From Candidatus Peregrinibacteria bacterium (GTDB taxonomy: Bacteria; Patescibacteriota; Gracilibacteria; UM-FILTER-43-11): a stretch of DNA of 10,200 nt. How positions within the stretch are numbered: the stretch's first letter is position 1; each line of letters opens with the position of its first letter. A model generated the notes under the pieces. It searched no databases, had not been told where the DNA came from, and saw only the letters and a list, made by a program, of their open reading frames with translations. Made by a program: the position numbers and the translations under genes. Location: positions 1 through 10,200 of the forward strand of contig JAFGNE010000027.1 in the NCBI GenBank assembly GCA_016927155.1. The letters are read 5' to 3'. Of the stretch, positions 6,319-10,200 are shown in pieces.

Positions 6319-9300
6319 ATGAAAAAACCGTCACCCATCAAAAAAGTCCTCCTGCTCGGCTCCGGCGCCCTTAAAATAGGCGAGGCGGGCGAGTTTGATT
6401 ATTCCGGTTCGCAGGCCATTAAGGCGTACAAAGAGGAGGGGATTAAAGTTGTTTTGATAAACCCCAACATCGCGACGAATCAAACATCCGAGGGCTTGGC
6501 AGATAAGATTTATTTTCTACCTGTTACACCTTATTTCGTGGAAGAGGTCATTAAGAAGGAAAAGCCCGATGCTATTGCTCTTAGTTTCGGCGGGCAGACA
6601 GCATTGAATTGCGGCGTGGAACTGGATCGCACGGGGATTCTGAAAAAATACGGCCTTAAAATTTTGGGTACGCCGGTAAAATCGATTGAATTGACCGAAG
6701 ACCGCGAGCTTTTCAAGCGGGCCCTCAATGAAATCGGCATCCTTTCGCCCCGCAGTTACTCCTGCACTTCGGTTGCCGGCGCGAAAAAAGCGGCCGGAAA
6801 AATCGGTTATCCCGTTATGGTCCGCGCGGCATACGCGCTGGGCGGGCTTGGTTCCGGCGGCGCGATGAACGAGAAAGAACTGGATGTGTTGCTTGAAAAA
6901 GCCTTTGCCGGTTCATCACAGGTTTTGATTGAAGAAAACCTGAAAGGCTGGAAGGAAATCGAATACGAAGTGGTGCGCGATGCCGCGGATAACTGCGTCA
7001 CGGTGTGTAACATGGAAAACCTGGATCCGCTGGGTATCCACACGGGCGAATCCATCGTCATCGCGCCAAGCCAAACGCTGAACAATTACGAATATCAGAA
7101 ATTGAGGGATATCGCGCTTAAGGCCATCCGCCACCTTAAAATCGTCGGCGAATGCAACATCCAGTACGCGCTCGACCCGAAGTCCGATGATTACCGCGTC
7201 ATCGAAGTGAACGCGCGCCTTTCGCGTTCCTCCGCGCTGGCCAGCAAGGCCACCGGTTATCCGCTGGCTTATGTGGCCGCCAAATTGGGACTGGGCTGCT
7301 CGCTGCCGGAACTGCCGAATGCCGTCACCAAAAAAACCTGCGCCTGTTTTGAGCCGGCGCTCGATTACGTGGCGCTTAAAATCCCGCGCTGGGACCTGAA
7401 TAAGTTCCACAAGGTGGCGCAGGAAATCACAAGCGAAATGAAATCCGTTGGCGAGGTGATGGCCATAGGTCGCAACTTTGAGGAAGCCTTGCAAAAAGGT
7501 CTTCGCATGATCCAGATTGGTTCCTATGGGCTAACCCACCACCCCTTTAAGTTCGATAATCTTGAAGAAGCCGTAAAAACACCTACACCCCGCCGTATTT
7601 TCGCTCTGGGCGAAGCGTTGGGAAAGGGAATGACGGTCGAAAAAATTTATAAAATGACCGGTGTTGACCCTTGGTTTTTGGGCAAAATCAAAAATATCAA
7701 GAACCTTGAGAAAAAAACGAAAGTTTTTAAATCACTCAAGCAAATCGATGTTAGCCTGATGCGCACCTTAAAGCAGAACGGTTTTTCCGACAGGCAAATC
7801 GCTGATTTTGTGGGCGTGAAAGATGAGCTTGCCGTTCGCCAATACCGCAAACAGCTCAAGGTTTTGCCCGTTATAAAACAAATCGATACGCTTGCCGCCG
7901 AATTCCCCGCGAAAACGAATTATTTGTACGTCACCTACTGGGGCGATAAGAATGACGTTGATTTTAAATCGAAGAAAAAGAAAACCATCGTCCTCGGCTC
8001 CGGGCCTTACTGCATCGGCTCTTCTGTGGAATTTGACTGGTGTTGTGTGAACGCTGTCAAAACTTTACGCAAATCCGGCCACGAGGCGATTATGATCAAC
8101 TACAATCCTGAAACGGTGAGCACGGATTTCGACGAGTGCGACAAGCTTTATTTTGATGAGCTTAGCTGGGAACGTGTGTTGGATATTTATGATTACGAAA
8201 AACCCGATGGTGTTGTGGTTTCTATGGGCGGGCAGATTCCGAACAATCTTGCCAACCGCCTCCACAAATCCGGCGTCAGGATCATGGGAACGTCTGTCGC
8301 CAGCATTGATCAGGCCGAAAGCCGCGACAAATTTTCCGCGCTCCTGGATTCGCTTAAAGTAGATCAGCCTTCATGGAAAGCGTTTACGAAAATCGAAGAC
8401 GCGGTCCATTTCGCGGAACGCGTGGGTTATCCCGTTCTCGTCCGTCCCAGTTATGTCCTTTCCGGCGCGGCCATGAGCGTGGCGCATAACGGCGATGAGC
8501 TTAAAGCCTTCCTTGGCAAAGCGGTCAAAGTGGGCACGGAAGCGCCGGTTGTCATCAGCAAGTTCGAGGTGGGCGCGCGCGAGATCGAGATGGACGCGGT
8601 AGCCAACAAGGGCAAAGTCCTTATCTACGCCATTTCCGAACACATTGAAAATGCCGGCGTGCATTCGGGCGATGCCACCATCGTTCTGCCGCCTCAAAAA
8701 ACGTATCTCGAAACGCTTCGCCGGGTGAAAAAGATCGGAAAAGAGATTGCGAAATCACTCAATATCACCGGCCCTTTCAATATCCAATTCCTCGCCAAGC
8801 AGAATGAGGTGAAAGTAATCGAATGCAATCTGCGCGCTTCCCGTTCATTCCCCTTTGTTTCCAAAGTCACCAAGCACAATTTCATCGAAATCGCGATGAA
8901 GGCGATGTTGGGCAAGGCCGATACGCATATCCGCTACCAGACGGTGGATTTGGATTACGTTGGCGTCAAATTTCCGCAGTTTTCTTTCCCGCGCCTACGC
9001 GGGGCCGATCCGGTTCTTGGCGTGGAAATGGCGAGTACCGGCGAAGTGGCCTGCTTTGGCGACGATCTGGAAGAGGCCTTCCTGAAAGGCTTTGTCGCCG
9101 TTGGCAACAAACTGCCCAAAAAACACGTCCTCCTTTCCGTGGGCCGTCCCGAGGATAAAATGGATATGCTGCATACCGCGCGACTGATGGCGGAGCTCGG
9201 TTTCACCCTTTCCGCCACGGAGAAAACGGCGGTATTCCTGGAAGAAAACGGCATCAAGGCGGCCAAGCTTTACAAAGTTTCCGCCAATAAAAGCCCGAAC

Positions 9301-9525
9301 ATTGCCGAATATATCAAAGCCAACCAAATTGATTTAGCAGTAGTTATTCCCACGCGTTACGCGCATGACGAAATGACGGACGGCTACAAGATAAGGCGCA
9401 TGGCCGTGGACAGGCACATTCCGCTCATTACCAACGTGCAGGTGGCCAAAACGCTGGTCCGGGCGCTGGAGAAATATAAGATGGAGGATTTGAGGATCAA
9501 GGAGTGGAAGGAGTACAGCAACTAA
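6319..9525 (+). CDS. carB: Carbamoyl-phosphate synthetase large subunit
   Basis: Forms carbamoyl phosphate from bicarbonate, ammonia (from glutamine via CarA) and two ATP, for pyrimidine and arginine synthesis. From ATG 6319 the protein is 1068 aa, the usual length (E. coli 1073). Both ATP-grasp halves are complete. The first, about 1-400, has GSGALKIGEAGEFDYSGSQA, Arg169 in VMVRAAYALGG, and Glu296/Asn298/Arg300 in IEVNARLSRSSALASKATG. An oligomerisation segment runs about 400-545. The second half, about 550-930, has GSGPYCIGSSVEFDWC, Arg709 in VLVRPSYVLSGAAM, and Glu835/Asn837/Arg839 in IECNLRASRSFPFVSK. An MGS-type allosteric domain follows, about 936-1068. Motif wording (GALKIGEAGEF, EVNARLSRS, SSVEFDWC) matches the Bacteroidetes/eukaryotic subfamily rather than the E. 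coli type. The frame is open back to TTG 6268, but family alignment and the promoter support the ATG. No carA or pyrimidine gene is nearby. The stop is 3 nt from the converging DUF2188 gene. Confidence 0.97.
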   Translation: MKKPSPIKKVLLLGSGALKIGEAGEFDYSGSQAIKAYKEEGIKVVLINPNIATNQTSEGLADKIYFLPVTPYFVEEVIKKEKPDAIALSFGGQTALNCGVELDRTGILKKYGLKILGTPVKSIELTEDRELFKRALNEIGILSPRSYSCTSVAGAKKAAGKIGYPVMVRAAYALGGLGSGGAMNEKELDVLLEKAFAGSSQVLIEENLKGWKEIEYEVVRDAADNCVTVCNMENLDPLGIHTGESIVIAPSQTLNNYEYQKLRDIALKAIRHLKIVGECNIQYALDPKSDDYRVIEVNARLSRSSALASKATGYPLAYVAAKLGLGCSLPELPNAVTKKTCACFEPALDYVALKIPRWDLNKFHKVAQEITSEMKSVGEVMAIGRNFEEALQKGLRMIQIGSYGLTHHPFKFDNLEEAVKTPTPRRIFALGEALGKGMTVEKIYKMTGVDPWFLGKIKNIKNLEKKTKVFKSLKQIDVSLMRTLKQNGFSDRQIADFVGVKDELAVRQYRKQLKVLPVIKQIDTLAAEFPAKTNYLYVTYWGDKNDVDFKSKKKKTIVLGSGPYCIGSSVEFDWCCVNAVKTLRKSGHEAIMINYNPETVSTDFDECDKLYFDELSWERVLDIYDYEKPDGVVVSMGGQIPNNLANRLHKSGVRIMGTSVASIDQAESRDKFSALLDSLKVDQPSWKAFTKIEDAVHFAERVGYPVLVRPSYVLSGAAMSVAHNGDELKAFLGKAVKVGTEAPVVISKFEVGAREIEMDAVANKGKVLIYAISEHIENAGVHSGDATIVLPPQKTYLETLRRVKKIGKEIAKSLNITGPFNIQFLAKQNEVKVIECNLRASRSFPFVSKVTKHNFIEIAMKAMLGKADTHIRYQTVDLDYVGVKFPQFSFPRLRGADPVLGVEMASTGEVACFGDDLEEAFLKGFVAVGNKLPKKHVLLSVGRPEDKMDMLHTARLMAELGFTLSATEKTAVFLEENGIKAAKLYKVSANKSPNIAEYIKANQIDLAVVIPTRYAHDEMTDGYKIRRMAVDRHIPLITNVQVAKTLVRALEKYKMEDLRIKEWKEYSN

Positions 9526-9528
9526 GAA

Positions 9529-9759
9529 TCAAAATTTCGTATCTTTAGGAGGGCAAGGATCGTGGCCATAACTATCCTTGTCCCTTATCGTGCCGTCAGG
9601 TCGGTGAATAACTAGTTCCGACTTTTGATTAATGGCTATATCTCTACCTGCTTCGATAGCCTCTTTTTGAGTATCATGAAGCGAGGTAGCCCTATGATTT
9701 CCTGCGCCCTTTACAGCCCATTTATCGCCGTAAGGTACGATGTGTTGTTCGTTGCGCAT
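9529..9759 (-). CDS. DUF2188 family protein
   Basis: A 76-aa protein with the DUF2188 pattern: HIVPYGDKWAVKGAGNHRAT (about 6-25), then SLHDTQKEAIEAGRDIAINQ (26-45), SELVIHRPDGTIRDKDSYG (47-65) and a DPCPPK end (67-72). DUF2188 proteins are small, of unknown function, and often found in accessory or mobile regions. The fold is expected to be a compact alpha/beta domain; no membrane segment or signal peptide is visible. The ATG at 9759 has no Shine-Dalgarno. It ends in TGA, unlike the TAA of nearly all neighbours, and is more Ala/Asp/His-rich than them. It converges on carB with 3 nt between and shares the 9760-10007 upstream region, divergently, with the hicA-like gene. Both may belong to one acquired segment. 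Confidence 0.85.
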   Translation of the reverse strand: MRNEQHIVPYGDKWAVKGAGNHRATSLHDTQKEAIEAGRDIAINQKSELVIHRPDGTIRDKDSYGHDPCPPKDTKF

Positions 9760-9778
9760 ATGGTTGGCGTTAAATTCT

Positions 9779-9801
9779 AAAAAATCTTCACATCTCTGAA
9801 G
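9779..9801 (-). terminator. Weak terminator-like hairpin ahead of the DUF2188 gene
   Basis: Read on the minus strand, CTTCA-GAGATG-TGAAG makes a 5-bp stem with a 6-nt loop, then A and six T residues (the A-run at 9779-9784 on the plus strand). It lies about 20 nt before the DUF2188 start codon, so it would act as an attenuator or stop read-through from upstream. The stem is short and AT-rich, so chance is a real alternative. Confidence 0.25.
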
Positions 9802-9843
9802 TTTCCCTTGTTTAACGTCGCTCTGTTTCCGAGATGTAATTTA

Positions 9844-9878
9844 GCGGTTCACGTGATTGCCATGTGATCCTACGCCGC
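9844..9878. repeat. GC-rich imperfect dyad
   Basis: GCGG (9844-9847) can pair with CCGC (9875-9878). Within it, TCACGTG (9849-9855) pairs with CATGTGA (9861-9867) around an ATTGC loop, with one mismatch. It sits in a GC-rich patch of about 60 nt (9844-9900) inside otherwise AT-rich DNA between the divergent DUF2188 and hicA-like genes. It could be an RNA hairpin in the DUF2188 leader, a protein-binding site, or part of a decayed element. Confidence 0.4.
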
Positions 9879-9902
9879 GCGACTGCCGTACTCCCTCGAC
9901 AT

Positions 9903-9933
9903 ATATAACGAATTATGGGAAAATTTGTTTCAA
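9903..9933 (-). promoter_or_regulatory. Candidate promoter for the DUF2188 gene
   Basis: On the minus strand TTGAAA (9933-9928) and TTATAT (9908-9903) are 19 nt apart, longer than ideal. If used, the leader would be about 140 nt and would include the GC-rich dyad and the terminator-like hairpin. Confidence 0.25.
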
Positions 9934-9938
9934 ATTTT
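9920..9938. repeat. Perfect 8-bp inverted repeat upstream of the hicA promoter
   Basis: AAAATTTG at 9920-9927 and CAAATTTT at 9931-9938 are exact reverse complements around a TTT spacer. The dyad lies between the two divergent genes, just upstream of the TTGACG and TTGACA boxes, so an operator or AT-rich activator/UP-type site is plausible. Confidence 0.45.
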
Positions 9939-9955
9939 GTCTTGACGATTTTACC

Positions 9956-9984
9956 TTGACATTTTGATATAATTTTGATATCAT
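9956..9984 (+). promoter_or_regulatory. Promoter of the hicA-like gene
   Basis: TTGACA at 9956-9961 is separated by 17 nt from TATCAT at 9979-9984. A perfect TATAAT at 9968-9973 also occurs, 20 nt after a TTGACG at 9942-9947, so two overlapping promoters may exist. From the downstream one the leader would be about 17 nt. Confidence 0.65.
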
Positions 9985-10007
9985 TTAAGTGATTTAATTC
10001 TGATATC
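9961..10007. repeat. Three direct repeats ATTYTGATAT overlapping promoter and start codon (candidate operator)
   Basis: ATTTTGATAT occurs at 9961-9970 and 9972-9981, and ATTCTGATAT at 9997-10006. The second and third copies continue into GATATC palindromes (9977-9982 and 10002-10007) that are 25 nt apart. They cover the -10 element and the base just before the GTG start, a usual arrangement for autoregulation by a toxin-antitoxin pair. Binding by HicB is inference. Confidence 0.45.
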
Positions 10008-10200
10008 GTGACAGCAAAAGAAAAAAGATTTGCAAAAATTATAGAAGGAAGACAAAATTCTTACCGATTTTCTGACGTCAAAAATTTTTTAGAGCATCAC
10101 GGTTTTTATACGGAAAGTTACGGCTCTTCCCACTTCATTTTTCGTCGCGACCCCTATCCTCACATAACTATTGTCGTCCATAATGGGCATGTCAGCAGAT
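10008..10200 (+). CDS. hicA: HicA-type mRNA interferase toxin (partial, runs off the window)
   Basis: The frame gives 64 residues before the window ends. Residues 20-64 show the small dsRBD-like HicA fold: RFSDVKNFLEHHGF (20-33), then YGSSHFIFRRD (38-48) with the conserved catalytic-type His42 of the family's GSHH motif, then ITIVVHNGHVSR (53-64). The 19-residue N-terminal part (AKEKRFAKIIEG) matches the longer HicA subtype that begins before an RFxDxxxLLE helix. HicA toxins bind and cleave mRNA and are neutralised by HicB, usually encoded next to them; hicB would lie beyond 10200 and cannot be seen. GTG at 10008 is the only start after an in-frame TGA at 9990-9992. There is no Shine-Dalgarno. 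The gene is much richer in A+T than the core genes to its left, consistent with acquisition. Confidence 0.82.
   Translation, partial: MTAKEKRFAKIIEGRQNSYRFSDVKNFLEHHGFYTESYGSSHFIFRRDPYPHITIVVHNGHVSR

Noticed and set aside
6916..7494. 192-aa open frame on the minus strand inside carB
   Set aside because: Lies fully within the strongly conserved carB gene in the opposite frame; the composition (many Phe, His, Arg, Asp) is that expected of an antisense shadow, and no motif is seen.
9844..9905. GC-rich patch considered as a tRNA gene or its 3' fragment
   Set aside because: No cloverleaf, T-arm GGTTCGAATCC-type sequence or acceptor pairing on either strand.

Overview
The window is a compact bacterial housekeeping region with about 10 complete genes, very short gaps, few Shine-Dalgarno sequences, and an accessory segment beginning at its right end. 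Nothing in it gives a firm taxonomic identity. The short single-TM and low-complexity proteins, the missing ribosome-binding sites, mostly TAA stops, and the style of the TGT and AspRS proteins suggest a Patescibacteria/CPR genome (Parcubacteria-like). This is inference, held at about 60%. TGA and TAG act as normal stops (TGA ends the DUF2188 gene, TAG the 92-aa gene), and all tryptophans I checked are TGG, so there is no sign of the TGA=Gly code of Gracilibacteria.

Left part (1-3510, plus strand): tgt (queuosine tRNA modification), a 92-aa unknown protein and a short GGQ-type release-factor-like protein (ArfB/MTRFR family) are packed as a probable operon. A 223-nt gap follows, holding a foldable element and a possible 16-aa peptide. 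Next are an 81-aa protein with an internal repeat and a GGDEF diguanylate-cyclase-like protein. The latter keeps the RxxD inhibitory site but has a large insertion in the catalytic domain.

Middle (3513-6229, minus strand): tsaC/sua5 (t6A synthesis), aspS (with residues of the non-discriminating type) and a 90-aa single-TM protein form a second tight operon. It converges on the GGDEF gene with a 2-nt gap. Together with tgt and the release-factor-like gene, the window is rich in tRNA and translation-quality functions.

Right part (6230-10200): carB, the large subunit of carbamoyl-phosphate synthetase, is transcribed divergently from tsaC. It has a good sigma70-type promoter that rules out the longest possible start. 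Its sequence resembles the Bacteroidetes/eukaryotic subfamily, and no carA is present nearby. Three bases after carB, on the opposite strand, lies a DUF2188 gene. Beyond a 248-nt AT-rich regulatory region with several dyads and direct repeats, a HicA-type toxin gene starts and runs off the window. The likely accessory material is this DUF2188/hicA segment; the rest is ordinary core genome. I see no CRISPR array, insertion sequence, rRNA or tRNA gene.
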